64,000 nt of DNA from Gordonia sp. OPL2 (GCF_003797825.1 NZ_RKME01000001.1:186001-250000), one strand, 5' to 3'; shown: positions 37,605-47,776, counted from the stretch's first letter. Notes: generated by a model not told the origin, from the sequence alone. Translations and numbers: made by a program.

Positions 37605-38306
37605 TCAGTCCGAGAATCGGTGTGCGGCATTGCCGCTTGCGCCCGCCGACACCTCCGGGCACAGCCGGATCGAGTGGTCGTAGTAGCGCTCGTCGAGTGG
37701 CAGATAGGGGATCGGAGGTTCGTCGGCGACACCGGCAAGGCGATCGGCCAGTTGCTGTTCGACGTCACCGACCGTGGTGTCGTCGACGTCGCGTGCCCGG
37801 GTGATGAGATGTGGGCGGAGCGCCTGCATGCCGGTGTACCACAGGGTGCCGTGCAGCGTGGTCCACAGCACGTCCTCGACATCGCCGCTGATCCCGCGCG
37901 GGCCGAGGCTGCCGGGCCGGTCGCCCGCGGTCACGATCGTCAGCGCGCGCCGGCCGACGAGCCCGCCGTCGCCGTACTTCCGGGCCCGACCGGTGTCGGG
38001 ATCGATGACGTCATAGGCGAAACCACGTTCGAAGACGCGGTCGACCCAGCCCTTCATGATCGCGGGCATCCCGTACCACCAGAGTGGGAACTGCAGAACG
38101 ACGAGATCGGCGTCGCGCAGCTTGCGTTGCTCGACCGCGACGTCGGCGCCGCCCTCCTTGCGCAGGATCGGATCCCAGTCCATCGCGTACAGATCCGAGG
38201 AGTCGACGTCCCATCCGCGTGTGCGCAACTGGTCGCTGCCGAACCGGTAGAGGTGATGATTGAGGGACCCCTCGTCGGGGTGTGCCACGACCCACAGTGC
38301 TCGCAT
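37605..38306 (-). CDS. Flavodoxin-fold NAD(P)H oxidoreductase
   Basis: 233-aa protein of the flavodoxin_2/MdaB-KefF family, FMN or FAD quinone reductases. Family features are the start MRALWVVAHPDEGSLNHHL, the FMN-binding FPLWWYGMPAIMKGWVDRVF segment and the GR-x-ALTIVTAGDR beta strand. ATG 38306 places the initiator immediately before strand 1 as in homologues; ATG 38339 would add 11 residues. It is downstream of pgl on the same strand (77-nt gap), so NADPH from the pentose phosphate genes could feed it; that link is inference. Confidence 0.8.
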   Translation of the reverse strand: MRALWVVAHPDEGSLNHHLYRFGSDQLRTRGWDVDSSDLYAMDWDPILRKEGGADVAVEQRKLRDADLVVLQFPLWWYGMPAIMKGWVDRVFERGFAYDVIDPDTGRARKYGDGGLVGRRALTIVTAGDRPGSLGPRGISGDVEDVLWTTLHGTLWYTGMQALRPHLITRARDVDDTTVGDVEQQLADRLAGVADEPPIPYLPLDERYYDHSIRLCPEVSAGASGNAAHRFSD

Positions 38307-38383
38307 GTCCGGTGCAACGCGACCATGGGCGTCTCGCATTCCGGCACCGCCGTCCTGGCCGGTCGGTCGGGTGTCGGCGTGGT

Positions 38384-39115
38384 CTACAGGCGCGAGGCGG
38401 CGCCGCGGTCGAGGAGCCAGACCGTCTCATCGGTTCCATGGGCACCGGCACACGGCCAGTCGGCGGCGTGCGCACCGGTGTGGGCGGCCGAGACGGCCTC
38501 CGCCTTGTCGTCGCCGGCCACGAGGAACCAGACCGCCTTGCTGCGATTGACCACCGGCAGGGTGAGGGTGATCCGACGCGGGGGCGGCTTGGGTGAATCC
38601 TCGACGGCGACAACGGTCTTCTCGGTCTCCGCGGTGGCCGCGCTGTGCGGGAAGAGGGAATTGATGTGTCCCTCGCCGCCCATGCCGAGCAGGTGGAGGT
38701 CGAAGTGCGGCACTCGTCCGGCGCCGAATCGTTCGAGGACACCGGCGTAGTCGGCGGCCGCGGCGGCGATGTCGTCGCCGAACTCGCCGTCGGACGGGGC
38801 CATCGCGTGCACGCGTTCCGGATCGATCGGGACGTGGTCGAGGAGAGCGTCGCGGGCCTGGCCGTAGTTGCGTTCCGGGTCGTCGGCCGGCACGAACCGG
38901 TCGTCCCCCCAGAAGAGCTCGACCCTGCCCCAGTCGATGTCGCCGCTGTCGGCGGCCAGTGCACGCAGGATCGCGATACCGTTGCTGCCGCCGGTCAGCA
39001 CGACCGACGCCACGCCGTGATCGGATTGCGCCCGGGTGACCAGATCGACGAACCGTCGCGCCGCGGTCGTCACCAGTTCGCCCTTGTCGTCGAAGACGAG
39101 TGTCTCCGGGGTCAT
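38384..39115 (-). CDS. pgl: 6-phosphogluconolactonase
   Basis: Hydrolyses 6-phosphogluconolactone in the oxidative pentose phosphate pathway. 243 aa, NagB-like fold; motifs SVVLTGGSNGIAILRAL, WGRVELFWGDDRFVP, NYGQARDALLDHV and LLGMGGEGHINSLFPHS are those of the Pgl/DevB family. ATG 39115 overlaps the opcA stop by 1 nt; GTG 39118 is one codon upstream. Confidence 0.95.
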   Translation of the reverse strand: MTPETLVFDDKGELVTTAARRFVDLVTRAQSDHGVASVVLTGGSNGIAILRALAADSGDIDWGRVELFWGDDRFVPADDPERNYGQARDALLDHVPIDPERVHAMAPSDGEFGDDIAAAAADYAGVLERFGAGRVPHFDLHLLGMGGEGHINSLFPHSAATAETEKTVVAVEDSPKPPPRRITLTLPVVNRSKAVWFLVAGDDKAEAVSAAHTGAHAADWPCAGAHGTDETVWLLDRGAASRL

Positions 39116-40032
39116 CACGCCACCTCTCCCTCGACCTCGATCTCGGTCACACCGCTCAGGGCCTGTTCGTACACCTCGTCGATGTCGAGTCGCCGCAGTT
39201 CCTCGGCGAGCAGAAGCGGCAACTCGCGTCGCGACATCGCCACGCGCCCATCGGGTTTGCCCGGCATGGTCAGCACCGCGTTGTTGTTCTGGTCGACCGC
39301 CAGCACGGTGGGGCCGTCCTCGCGGATCAGCCGGACCTCGAAGCTCCCCATGCGGCGGGTCGTCGGCACACCCAGCGAGGACCGCAACCATCCGGCGAGC
39401 AGGTCGACGCCAGGGGAGTCGCCGGGCCCGGTCACCTCGACCGCGGTGATGGCCGAGTGTGGCGGGCGGTCGACGGCCGACGCCAGCAAGGCTCGCCAGT
39501 GGGTGATCTGGGTCCATGCGAGGTCGGAGTCACCCGGCGCGTAGGTGGCCAGCCGACGGGCGAGCACCGTCCGCGGATTCGCCGACCGGCTCGCGTCGAG
39601 TATCCGCCGACGGCCGAGGGTGCCCATCGGGTCCCGCGCCGGGTCCTCCGGTGCATTGCCCGGCCACCAGGTGACGACCGGGGTGTCCGGCAGCAGGAAA
39701 GGGGTCACCACCGATCGCGGATGATTCGCCAGATCTCCCCGCAGGGTGAGGACCACGACCTCCGATGCACCGGCGTCACCGCCGACCCGGATCTCGGCGT
39801 CGAGCCGCGACTCGGAGTCACGATCGCCACGGCACACGACGATCACGCGACTCGGATGCTCGCTGCTCGCTCCGATCGCGGCCTCGATGGCGCCCTCGGT
39901 GGGCTCGCCGTGATCGGCGCAGACGACGAGCGTCAGGACGCGCCCGAGGCTGATCGCGCCGCCCGATTCACGAACCTCGACGATCTTCTTGGCGACGACA
40001 TTGGTGGAGGTGTCCGGGAGTTCGACGATCAT
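39115..40032 (-). CDS. opcA: Glucose-6-phosphate dehydrogenase assembly protein OpcA
   Basis: 305-aa allosteric activator/assembly factor for Zwf, always encoded beside zwf in actinobacteria and cyanobacteria. It begins MIVELPDTSTNVVAKKIVEV and contains the typical SRVIVVCRGD and LPDTPVVTWWPGNAP segments. No catalytic motif is expected. 37 nt separate it from zwf; pgl overlaps its stop. Confidence 0.94.
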   Translation of the reverse strand: MIVELPDTSTNVVAKKIVEVRESGGAISLGRVLTLVVCADHGEPTEGAIEAAIGASSEHPSRVIVVCRGDRDSESRLDAEIRVGGDAGASEVVVLTLRGDLANHPRSVVTPFLLPDTPVVTWWPGNAPEDPARDPMGTLGRRRILDASRSANPRTVLARRLATYAPGDSDLAWTQITHWRALLASAVDRPPHSAITAVEVTGPGDSPGVDLLAGWLRSSLGVPTTRRMGSFEVRLIREDGPTVLAVDQNNNAVLTMPGKPDGRVAMSRRELPLLLAEELRRLDIDEVYEQALSGVTEIEVEGEVA

Positions 40033-40069
40033 CGTGCGTCATCCTGTCGGTAGTTCTCACGCTGCGAGG

Positions 40070-41608
40070 TCATGGCCGCCGCCAACTGCGACCCACCCGC
40101 TCCATCATCTCGTCGGCCGTGCCCGGCCCCCACGTACCCGACTCGTAGGTGTCCGGCCGGCCACTCTCCGCCCATGCCTCGATCACCGGATCGAGGATGC
40201 GCCACGACAATTCGACCTCTTCGTTCACCGGGAACAGGGACGGCTCGCCGAGCAGCACGTCCAGGATCAGCCGCTCGTAGGCCTCCGGCGACGCCTCGGT
40301 GAACGCCGTACCGTAGCTGAAGTCCATGTTGACGTCGCGCACCTCCATGCTCGACGCCGGAACCTTGGAACCGAACCGCAGGGTGATGCCCTCGTCGGGC
40401 TGGACCCTGATGACGAGTGCGTTCTGGCTCAGTTCCTCGGTCATGGTCTTGTCGAACGGCAGATGAGGTGCCCGCTTGAAGACGAGCGCGATCTCGGTGA
40501 CCCGGCGACCCAGCCGTTTTCCGGTCCGCAGGTAGAACGGCACCCCGGCCCAACGCCGTGAATCGACCTCGAGGGCGATCGCGGCGTAGGTCTCCGTCGT
40601 GGAGTCCTTGGCGAAGCCCTCCTCGTCGAGCAGGCCGGACACCTTCTGGCTGCCCTGCCACCCGGGGCCGTACTGACCGCGGGCGGTGTTCTCGTCGAGC
40701 GGCAGGATGTTGCGTGTCGCGGCCAGGACCTTGATCTTCTCGGCCTGCAATTGCTTGGGCTCGAAGGAGATCGGCTCCTCCATCGCCACCAGCGCCATCA
40801 GTTGGAGCAGATGGTTCTGGATGACGTCGCGGGCCGCGCCGATGCCGTCGTAGTACCCGGCCCGACCGCCCAGCCCGATGTCCTCGGCCATGGTGATCTG
40901 GACGTGGTCGACGTAATGGGAGCTCCACAGCGGGTCGAACAGCTGGTTCGCGAACCGCAACGCCAGGATGTTCTGCACCGTCTCCTTGCCGAGGTAATGG
41001 TCGATGCGGAACACCGACGACTCGGGGAACACGCTGTTGACGATCGAGTTGAGTTCCTTCGCCGACTCGAGGTCGTGCCCGAAGGGCTTCTCGATGACCA
41101 CGCGTCGCCAATTGTCCTCGTCCTCGGTGGCCAGGCCGCTACGGTGCAGTTGCTCGCACACGGTCGGGAAGGCCTTCGGCGGGATCGACAGGTAGAAGGC
41201 GTGATTCCCGTCGGTGCCGCGCTCCTTGTCGAGGCGGTGCAGGGTCTCCTTCAGTCGGTCGAACGCGTTGTCGTCGTCGAACGAGCCCTGGACGAAACGA
41301 AAACCCTCGGCGAGCCGCTCCCACACCTCCTCGCGGAACCCGGTGCGCGCGTGATCCCGGACGGCGTCGTGTACGACGGTCGCGAAATCCTCGTCGTCCC
41401 AGTCCCGTCGGGCGAAACCCACGAGCGCGAAGGAAGGCGGCAACAGACCCCGGTTGGCGAGGTCGTACACCGCGGGCATCAGCTTCTTGCGTGCCAGGTC
41501 ACCGGTGACCCCGAAGATGATCAGACTGCACGGTCCCGCGATCCGGGGCAGGCGTTTGTCGCGCGGATCGCGGAGCGGGTTGCTCCAGGTCGAGGCGGTG
41601 CCGGCCAC
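40070..41608 (-). CDS. zwf: Glucose-6-phosphate 1-dehydrogenase
   Basis: First, NADPH-yielding step of the oxidative pentose phosphate pathway. 512 aa with dinucleotide-binding IIFGVTGDLARKKLMPAVYD, substrate/catalytic FRIDHYLGKETVQNI and the C-terminal RIQPDEGI-type segment (VIRVQPDEGITLRFG). Start GTG 41608 lies 5 nt after the tal stop. OpcA follows. Confidence 0.97.
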   Translation of the reverse strand: MAGTASTWSNPLRDPRDKRLPRIAGPCSLIIFGVTGDLARKKLMPAVYDLANRGLLPPSFALVGFARRDWDDEDFATVVHDAVRDHARTGFREEVWERLAEGFRFVQGSFDDDNAFDRLKETLHRLDKERGTDGNHAFYLSIPPKAFPTVCEQLHRSGLATEDEDNWRRVVIEKPFGHDLESAKELNSIVNSVFPESSVFRIDHYLGKETVQNILALRFANQLFDPLWSSHYVDHVQITMAEDIGLGGRAGYYDGIGAARDVIQNHLLQLMALVAMEEPISFEPKQLQAEKIKVLAATRNILPLDENTARGQYGPGWQGSQKVSGLLDEEGFAKDSTTETYAAIALEVDSRRWAGVPFYLRTGKRLGRRVTEIALVFKRAPHLPFDKTMTEELSQNALVIRVQPDEGITLRFGSKVPASSMEVRDVNMDFSYGTAFTEASPEAYERLILDVLLGEPSLFPVNEEVELSWRILDPVIEAWAESGRPDTYESGTWGPGTADEMMERVGRSWRRP

Positions 41609-41613
41609 CCTGG

Positions 41614-42732
41614 TCAGCCCTTCGCGGACGACAGCTGCTCAGCGGTGGCGTCGAGCAACTCGTTCCACGAGTCCTCGAACTTCTGCACACCCTCGTCCTC
41701 GAGGACCTTGAAGACGTCGGCGACATCGATGCCTGCGGCGGCGAGCTTGTCGAAGACCTCCGCCGACGCCGCGCCGAGACCGATGATGGACCCCGTGTTC
41801 ACCCACCCGTGGTCGGCGAAGGCGTCCATCGTCTTGCCCGGCATGGTGTTGACGGTGTTGGGAGCGACGAGCTCGCTGACGTACAGGGTGTCCGGGTAGT
41901 CCGGGTTCTTGACGCCGGTCGACGCCCACAGGGGTCGCTGCGGGCGGGCGCCCTGCGCGAGGAGATCGGGGAACCGCGACTCGACCTCGAACACCTCCTG
42001 GTAGGCCTGGTAGGCGAGCCGCGCATTGGCGAGCGCCGCCTTGCCCTTCAGTTCGGTGGCCTCCGGGGTCCCGATCGCGTCGAGGCGCTTGTCGATCTCG
42101 GTGTCGACGCGCGACACGAAGAACGAGGCGACCGAGTGGATCGAGGACAGGTCGTGCCCGGCCTGCGCTGCCGCGTCGAGGCCGTCGAGATAGGCGTCCA
42201 TCACCTTCTTGTACCGCTCGACCGAGAAGATCAGCGTCACGTTGACACTGATGTCCTCGGCGAGGGTGCGGGTGATCGCCGGCAGGCCCGCCTCGGTGGC
42301 CGGGATCTTGATGAGCAGATTCGGGCGGTCGACGATCTTCCACAGTTCGACCGCCTGGGCGACGGTGCCGTCGGTGTCATGGGCCAGTCGGGGATCCACC
42401 TCGATGGACACCCGCCCGTCGACGCCGCCGGAGGCCTCGAAGACCGGTGCGAGAACATCACAGGCGTTGCGGACGTCGTCGGTGGTCACCGTGCGGATCG
42501 TGGCGTCGACGTCGGCGCCTCGGGCGGCCAGCTCGTTGACCTGGGCGTCGTAGCTGGTGCCCTTGGACAGTGCGGCCTGGAAGATCGACGGGTTGGTGGT
42601 GACGCCGACGACCGACTTGGTCTCGGTCAGTCCCTTCAGGTCACCGGAGCTGATGAGGTCCCTCGACAGATCGTCGAGCCACACGGACACACCGGCTTCG
42701 GACAGTTCGGCCAATTTCGGATTCTGCGTCAT
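41614..42732 (-). CDS. tal: Transaldolase
   Basis: 372-aa class I aldolase-fold enzyme of the non-oxidative pentose phosphate pathway, of the longer actinobacterial/cyanobacterial subfamily. The Schiff-base lysine lies in [29 protein letters not shown] and [16 protein letters not shown] are signature segments. The first residues [18 protein letters not shown] match relatives. It sits 4 nt after tkt and 5 nt before zwf, so one operon. Confidence 0.97.
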   Translation of the reverse strand: MTQNPKLAELSEAGVSVWLDDLSRDLISSGDLKGLTETKSVVGVTTNPSIFQAALSKGTSYDAQVNELAARGADVDATIRTVTTDDVRNACDVLAPVFEASGGVDGRVSIEVDPRLAHDTDGTVAQAVELWKIVDRPNLLIKIPATEAGLPAITRTLAEDISVNVTLIFSVERYKKVMDAYLDGLDAAAQAGHDLSSIHSVASFFVSRVDTEIDKRLDAIGTPEATELKGKAALANARLAYQAYQEVFEVESRFPDLLAQGARPQRPLWASTGVKNPDYPDTLYVSELVAPNTVNTMPGKTMDAFADHGWVNTGSIIGLGAASAEVFDKLAAAGIDVADVFKVLEDEGVQKFEDSWNELLDATAEQLSSAKG

Positions 42733-42736
42733 GCTT

Positions 42737-44833
42737 CTATCCCTTCACGTTGGCGATCGAACGCTGTGCTGCGGCAACGGTGGCGTCGGGAGTGATCCCG
42801 AACTCCTTGTACAGCGTCTTGTAATCCGCGGATTCCCCGTAATGCTCGAGCGATACACATTCACCGAATCCGCCGACGATCTTGTGCCACGACATCGCGA
42901 TGCCGGCCTCGACGGAGACCCGGGCCTTCACGGTCGGCGGCAACACCTGGTCGCGGTAGTTCTGGTCCTGGCTGTCGAACCACTCCATACACGGCATCGA
43001 CACCACCCGGGTGCCGATGCCCTGCGTTTCGAGGGTCTCGGCCGCGGCCACCGCGATCTCGACCTCGGAACCGGTGGCGATGAGGATCACCTCGGGTGCG
43101 GGAGTCGAGGACTCGACCAGAACGTAGCCACCCTTGGCGACGCCCTCGGCGGAGGTGTTGGCGAGCACCGGGACCTTCTGCCGAGTGAGGCAGAGTCCGA
43201 CCGGCCCGCTGCTGCTGGACTTGCCCAGCACGGTCTTCCATGCGGCAGCGGTCTCGTTCGCATCGGCCGGGCGCACCACACTCAGGTTGGGGATCGCGCG
43301 CAACGCGGACAGGTGCTCGATCGGCTGGTGCGTGGGACCGTCCTCGCCGAGACCGATGGAGTCGTGGGTCCAGACGTAGATGGGGTCGATGTCCATCAGG
43401 GACGCCAGTCGCACGGCCGGACGCATGTAATCGCTGAACTGCAGGAACGTACCGCCGTAGGCGCGAGTCGGTCCGTGCAGCACGATGCCGGACAGGATCG
43501 CGGCCATCGCGTGCTCACGGACACCGAAATGCAGTGTGCGCCCGTAGGGTTCGGCATTCCAGTCGTCGGTGGTGATCGACGTGGGGCCGAACGAGTCGGC
43601 GCCCTTGATCGTCGTGTTGTTGCTGCCGGCGAGGTCGGCGGACCCGCCCCACAACTCGGGGAGCACCGGGCCCACCGCGCTGAGCACGTCGCCGGACGCG
43701 GAACGCGTGGCCACCGAGTCGCCGACCTCCCAGGTCGGCAGCACATCGGCCCAGCCCGAGGGCAGTCTGTCCTGGCTGACGCGGTCGAACAGTTCCTTGC
43801 GCTCGGGCTCGCGGGCCACCCACGCGTTGAAGTCGGACTCCCACTCCTGATGGGCCTTGCGGCCGCGGTCGACGAGAGCCCGGGTGTGACCGATCACCTC
43901 GTCGGTGACCTCGAAGTTCTTGTCCGGATCGAATCCGAGGATCTTCTTCGTCGCGGCGACCTCGTCGTCGCCGAGCGCGGCGCCATGCGCCGCACCGGTG
44001 TTCATCTTCGTCGGTGCCGGGTAGCCGATGATGGTCCGCAGCACGATGATCGACGGCCGGTCGGTGACCTTCTTGGCCTCGGCGACGGCATTCTCGATGG
44101 CCACGACGTCCTCGCCGCCCTCGACGACCTGCACGTGCCAGCCGTACGCCTCGTACCGCTTGGCGGTGTCCTCGGACAGAGCGATCTTCGTGTCGTGCTC
44201 GATGGAGATCTTGTTGTCGTCGTAGAAGAGGATCAGATTGCCGAGTTGCTGGGTCCCGGCCAGTGACGACGCCTCCGAGGTCACGCCCTCCTCGATGTCG
44301 CCGTCCGAGGCCACTACATAGATGTAGTGGTCGAACGGGCTCTCGCCCCACGCGGGAGACGGATCGAACAGCCCGCGCTCGCGTCGCGACGCCATCGCCA
44401 TACCGACGGCCGAGGCGAGTCCCTGGCCGAGCGGCCCGGTGGTGATCTCGACGCCCCGGGTGTGACGGAACTCCGGGTGTCCCGGGGTCTTGGACTTGTA
44501 GGTCCGCAGCGCTTCGATGTCGTCGAGTTCGAGGCCGAACCCGCCGAGATACAGCTGGATGTACAGCGTCAGGCTCGAGTGGCCGCACGAGAGGATGAAC
44601 CGGTCGCGGCCCACCCAGTCGGTGTCGGCGGGATCATGGCGCATCACGCGCTGGAAGAGGGTGTAGGCGAGGGGAGCGAGACTCATCGCGGTGCCGGGGT
44701 GACCGCTGCCGCATTTCTGCACGGCGTCCGCGGCCAGGATCCGGACGGTGTCCACGGCTCGGGTGTCCACGTCGGTCCAGTCGTCCGGGTAGGACGGCTT
44801 GGTCAGTGCACTGATGTCATCTGTGAGCGCCAC
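42737..44833 (-). CDS. tkt: Transketolase
   Basis: Thiamine-diphosphate enzyme of the pentose phosphate pathway and the first gene of tkt-tal-zwf-opcA-pgl. 698 aa. TPP/Mg site: [16 protein letters not shown] followed by [12 protein letters not shown]-terminal [16 protein letters not shown]; pyrimidine-domain [14 protein letters not shown] and the catalytic region [15 protein letters not shown]. Start GTG 44833 has AGGAG 11-12 nt upstream; the frame is open further upstream but has no conserved residues there. Confidence 0.96.
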   Translation of the reverse strand: MALTDDISALTKPSYPDDWTDVDTRAVDTVRILAADAVQKCGSGHPGTAMSLAPLAYTLFQRVMRHDPADTDWVGRDRFILSCGHSSLTLYIQLYLGGFGLELDDIEALRTYKSKTPGHPEFRHTRGVEITTGPLGQGLASAVGMAMASRRERGLFDPSPAWGESPFDHYIYVVASDGDIEEGVTSEASSLAGTQQLGNLILFYDDNKISIEHDTKIALSEDTAKRYEAYGWHVQVVEGGEDVVAIENAVAEAKKVTDRPSIIVLRTIIGYPAPTKMNTGAAHGAALGDDEVAATKKILGFDPDKNFEVTDEVIGHTRALVDRGRKAHQEWESDFNAWVAREPERKELFDRVSQDRLPSGWADVLPTWEVGDSVATRSASGDVLSAVGPVLPELWGGSADLAGSNNTTIKGADSFGPTSITTDDWNAEPYGRTLHFGVREHAMAAILSGIVLHGPTRAYGGTFLQFSDYMRPAVRLASLMDIDPIYVWTHDSIGLGEDGPTHQPIEHLSALRAIPNLSVVRPADANETAAAWKTVLGKSSSSGPVGLCLTRQKVPVLANTSAEGVAKGGYVLVESSTPAPEVILIATGSEVEIAVAAAETLETQGIGTRVVSMPCMEWFDSQDQNYRDQVLPPTVKARVSVEAGIAMSWHKIVGGFGECVSLEHYGESADYKTLYKEFGITPDATVAAAQRSIANVKG

Positions 44834-44857
44834 GGTCGTGCTGTCTCCTGTACCTGG

Positions 44858-44883
44858 TCGGTTGCGATGGTTATCGGTTGCGA
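44858..44883. repeat. Direct repeat in the tkt leader
   Basis: TCGGTTGCGA occurs at 44858-44867 and again at 44874-44883 (16-bp period), between the tkt start codon and its candidate promoter. It might be a regulator site in the divergent tkt/ctaB region. Confidence 0.5.
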
Positions 44884-44935
44884 GGGTGGGCGGGATCTGA
44901 TCGGCCGATGGTGTGCTTCGGCAGCTACGGGGTCC

Positions 44936-44941
44936 AGAGTA
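44936..44941 (-). promoter_or_regulatory. Candidate -10 element of tkt
   Basis: Minus-strand TACTCT (TANNNT) about 100 nt upstream of the tkt GTG in the 251-bp divergent tkt/ctaB interval. No convincing -35. Confidence 0.3.
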
Positions 44942-45021
44942 ATCGGCCGCACTTCCAGGCGGCGCGGTGAGTGACGTGAAGGTGGGCGGGACTCGATTCT
45001 TCGATCGCCGAACCCACGGTC

Positions 45022-45027
45022 TACCAT
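45022..45027 (+). promoter_or_regulatory. Candidate -10 element of ctaB
   Basis: TACCAT (TANNNT) 57 nt upstream of the ctaB start, leaving room for a leader with the GAGGAG ribosome binding site. Confidence 0.4.
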
Positions 45028-45084
45028 GCTGTGTAGTAGCCCGCGGCTGCGTTGCCGCGCCGCCCGGGCAGACGAGGAGTAGCC

Positions 45085-46089
45085 GTGAGGATTGGGGATC
45101 GTGTGAGCGGAGATCTGTCCGCCGCATCCCGTGGTACCCATGGCGAGACGGCTCCCGCAGTCCCACCGACCGACGCGACACCGTCGGTTCCGTCCCGGGT
45201 CCGGGCCACCGTCCTCGCATACGTCGCGCTGACCAAGCCGCGCGTGATCGAGCTGCTCCTGGTGGCGACCATCCCGGTGATGCTGCAGGCCGACCGCGGC
45301 CACGTCGACATCGCACTGATCGCCGCCACCCTGCTCGGCGGCTGGCTCGGTGCCGGGAGTGCGAACACGCTCAACATGGTCGCCGACGCGGACATCGACC
45401 AGAAGATGAAGCGCACGGCCCGTCGACCGTTGGCCCGGCACGCGGTGTCGACGCGAAGCGCACTGATCTTCGGCATCGTGCTCTGGCTCGGATCGTTCGG
45501 TGTGCTCTGGTGGGCCGCCAATCTGCTCAGTGCGCTGCTCGTGACGGCGACGATCGCGTTCTACGTCGGCGTCTACACGATGATCCTCAAACGCCGCACC
45601 TGGCAGAACGTCGTCTGGGGCGGGGCCGCGGGATGCATGCCCACCCTGGTGGGCTGGGCCGCCGTGACCGGGACGATCGGCTGGCAGCCGATCGTGCTGT
45701 TCCTGGTGATCTTCTTCTGGACACCGCCGCACACATGGGCGCTGGCGATGCGCTACAAGGAGGACTACCGCGCCGCGGGCGTCCCGATGTTGCCGGTCAT
45801 CGCCACCGAGGAACGCGTCACCCGGCAGATGGTCATCTACACCTGGGCCACCGTCATCAGCTCACTCGTGCTGATCGCCGGGACGAGCTGGATCTATGCG
45901 GCGGTCGCGGTCCTGTCGGGCGGATGGTTCGCCAGCCGGGTGCAGAAGCTGTACAAGGAGACCCGTGCCGGCGCCGAGGTGGCGCCGCTGAAGATCTTCC
46001 TCCAGTCCAACGAGTACCTCGCGATCCTCTTCTGTGGCCTCGCCATCGACGCGGTCGTCAACCTCCCGCTGATCACCAGCTACTTCTGA
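45085..46089 (+). CDS. ctaB: Protoheme IX farnesyltransferase (heme O synthase)
   Basis: Polytopic UbiA-family prenyltransferase that farnesylates heme B to heme O for the aa3 oxidase. 334 aa with about nine hydrophobic segments. The first Asp-rich motif is [20 protein letters not shown] and the second conserved loop is [15 protein letters not shown]. The roughly 40 N-terminal residues are polar. Start GTG 45085 has GAGGAG 5 nt upstream; GTG 45103 is an alternative. The partner ctaA (heme A synthase) lies about 2.8 kb away on the other strand. Confidence 0.93.
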   Translation: MRIGDRVSGDLSAASRGTHGETAPAVPPTDATPSVPSRVRATVLAYVALTKPRVIELLLVATIPVMLQADRGHVDIALIAATLLGGWLGAGSANTLNMVADADIDQKMKRTARRPLARHAVSTRSALIFGIVLWLGSFGVLWWAANLLSALLVTATIAFYVGVYTMILKRRTWQNVVWGGAAGCMPTLVGWAAVTGTIGWQPIVLFLVIFFWTPPHTWALAMRYKEDYRAAGVPMLPVIATEERVTRQMVIYTWATVISSLVLIAGTSWIYAAVAVLSGGWFASRVQKLYKETRAGAEVAPLKIFLQSNEYLAILFCGLAIDAVVNLPLITSYF

Positions 46090-46143
46090 GTCTGCGGCGC
46101 GTCGTCGTCCGTGGGCCTCGAGCCCGCCGAGGCACCGAGCCGC

Positions 46144-46269
46144 ATCTCGCCGACCGTGCCCGAAATCTCGTCGATCGTGCCCAGGATTTCGTCGATCGTG
46201 CCCAGGGCTTCGTCGATCGTGCCCAGGGCTTCGTCGATCGTGCCCAGGACCTCGCCGATCGTGCCCGGT
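46144..46269. repeat. 21-bp tandem repeat between ctaB and qor
   Basis: Six 21-bp units (46144, 46165, 46186, 46207, 46228, 46249), of the form xxxTCGTCGATCGTGCCCAGG; the two central units are identical and the outer ones diverge. It fills over half of the 230-bp gap between two convergent genes. The 21-bp period keeps reading frames open on both strands, but no gene is supported. Confidence 0.92.
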
Positions 46270-46319
46270 TCCGCCGATCGGGGTGCGGTCGGGCGCTGAT
46301 CGAGGCCGTGACCCGGGCG

Positions 46320-47288
46320 TCAGTCGGGCAGCAGTGCGGTCGCGCCGGTGGTGGCGCGGTTCTCGAGATCGTGGTGTGCCTGCTGGGCGTCGGAGAGGCG
46401 GTAGTGCTGACCGACGCGGACATCGATGTCGCCGTCGGCGATCGCGCCGAGGAACTCACCCGCACGCCACCGCAACTCGTCGGTATCGGCGATGAAATGC
46501 GCCAACGTGGGCCTGGTGACCGACAGTGAACCGGCCGGATTGAGACGCTGCAGATCGAACGGCGGCACCGGTCCGGACGCGGCTCCGAAGAGAACGATGA
46601 TCCCGCGGATCGCAGTGGAGGCGAGCGACTGCTCGAAGGTGTCCGCGCCGACACCGTCGTAGACCACCGGGACACCGCGACCGTCGGTCAGCGACCGGAC
46701 GTCCTCGGCCAGCGAGTCGCCATAGCGCAGCACGTGATCGGCCCCGGCCGCCGACGACAGCTCGGCCTTCTCGGCGGTCGACACCGTCGTGATGACGCGC
46801 AGGCCGCGGCGCTTGGCGAGCTGGGTCAGGATCAGTCCGACACCGCCGGCACCCGCGTGGACGAGAACGGTGTCGCCGGAGCCGGGATGCGCGCTGCCGT
46901 CGAGCAGGTAGTGCGCGGTGAGTCCGCGCAGCATCGCGGAGCCGGCGACGTCGTCACCGACACCGTCGGGCACCGGAACGGCTCGCGATGCGGGTACGGC
47001 CACGAGTTCGGCGTAGCTACCGGGGCTGTCGACCCAGCAGACACGCTGACCGACGTCGATGCCCTCGACGTCGGCGCCGACCGACACGACCTCACCGGAA
47101 CCCTCCGCGCCGGGGATGTAGGGCGGCGTGGAGGGGTACAGGCCACGTCGCAGATAGGTGTCGATGAAGTTCACGCCGACGGCGGCGGTGCGGACCAGGA
47201 TCTCGCCGGGCGCCGGGATCGGATCGTCGACCGTCCCGAACTCCAGGACCTCGGGACCACCGTGTCGAACCACCTGAATTGCGTGCAT
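46320..47288 (-). CDS. qor: Zinc-free quinone oxidoreductase (MDR family)
   Basis: 322-aa NADPH-dependent quinone/zeta-crystallin-type reductase. GroES-like N-domain (GEILVRTAAVGVNFIDTYLR) and Rossmann domain with VHAGAGGVGLILTQLAK. The Cys/His zinc ligands of alcohol dehydrogenases are absent. Same place as Rv1454c. ATG 47288; a TAGAAC sequence 6 nt upstream on the minus strand may be its -10 (leaderless), weak. Confidence 0.9.
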   Translation of the reverse strand: MHAIQVVRHGGPEVLEFGTVDDPIPAPGEILVRTAAVGVNFIDTYLRRGLYPSTPPYIPGAEGSGEVVSVGADVEGIDVGQRVCWVDSPGSYAELVAVPASRAVPVPDGVGDDVAGSAMLRGLTAHYLLDGSAHPGSGDTVLVHAGAGGVGLILTQLAKRRGLRVITTVSTAEKAELSSAAGADHVLRYGDSLAEDVRSLTDGRGVPVVYDGVGADTFEQSLASTAIRGIIVLFGAASGPVPPFDLQRLNPAGSLSVTRPTLAHFIADTDELRWRAGEFLGAIADGDIDVRVGQHYRLSDAQQAHHDLENRATTGATALLPD

Positions 47289-47378
47289 GGGTCAGTTCTA
47301 CCGCATGCCCGGTACGCGCTCCTGCACCCGACGTCGTCCGCGCCAGGTGGTCGGCGAGGCCGGTGACATCGACCCCGG

Positions 47379-47384
47379 TATATT
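47379..47384 (+). promoter_or_regulatory. -10 element of the 47393 gene, leaderless arrangement
   Basis: TATATT, an unusually AT-rich hexamer for this DNA and a TANNNT match, lies 8 nt before the ATG at 47393, with no RBS. Confidence 0.5.
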
Positions 47385-47392
47385 CGAACACC

Positions 47393-47776
47393 ATGAGCGA
47401 GCAGCAGGATTCGGACAGCACCGGGACCGACGCCGAGGCGCCCGCCGTGGCGGCACCGCAGGACGTCGTGGCATCCGTGCGGGGATTCATCTCGCGTGAG
47501 GGCGGATCGGCGAAAGCCGTCCTCCAGCCCATCGGGGCCGCCGGAGTGCGGATCACCCTCGTCGGGGAGAAGGGCGGAATCCTCGGCGACCGCGTCGTCA
47601 CCGACATCGCGACGGCCGAGGCCGTGGTCGCAGCCATCGACGGACTCGAGACAGCCGAGTGGGACCGGGACCTGACCTCCGCGGCGAACGTGTCGCCCTC
47701 GCACTATCGCAAGATGGCCGGCTGGGTGGCCCACCAGAAGCGTTTCCCGAAGGCACGCAACAGCGCCATTCTCTGA
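47393..47776 (+). CDS. Conserved small protein of unknown function (Rv1455-like)
   Basis: 127-aa soluble protein with no membrane segment. A polar acidic N-terminus of about 25 residues precedes a compact alpha/beta domain (VVASVRGFISREGGSAKAVL, ITLVGEKGGILGDRVV, HYRKMAGWVAHQKRFPKARN). It lies between qor and ctaA in the same way as M. tuberculosis Rv1455. I do not recognise a function. Confidence 0.8.
   Translation: MSEQQDSDSTGTDAEAPAVAAPQDVVASVRGFISREGGSAKAVLQPIGAAGVRITLVGEKGGILGDRVVTDIATAEAVVAAIDGLETAEWDRDLTSAANVSPSHYRKMAGWVAHQKRFPKARNSAIL

Noticed and set aside
46144..46269. CRISPR array
   Set aside because: Units are contiguous 21-mers with no unique spacers and no cas genes nearby.
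46111..46299. Possible small repeat protein (heptads SSIVPRx)
   Set aside because: Frame is open only because the repeat period is a multiple of three; no ribosome binding site, promoter or homology.
44967..46529. 520-codon plus-strand frame overlapping ctaB in another frame
   Set aside because: Composition is Arg/Gly-rich and it overlaps the clear UbiA-family gene ctaB; its repeat section comes only from the 21-bp intergenic array.
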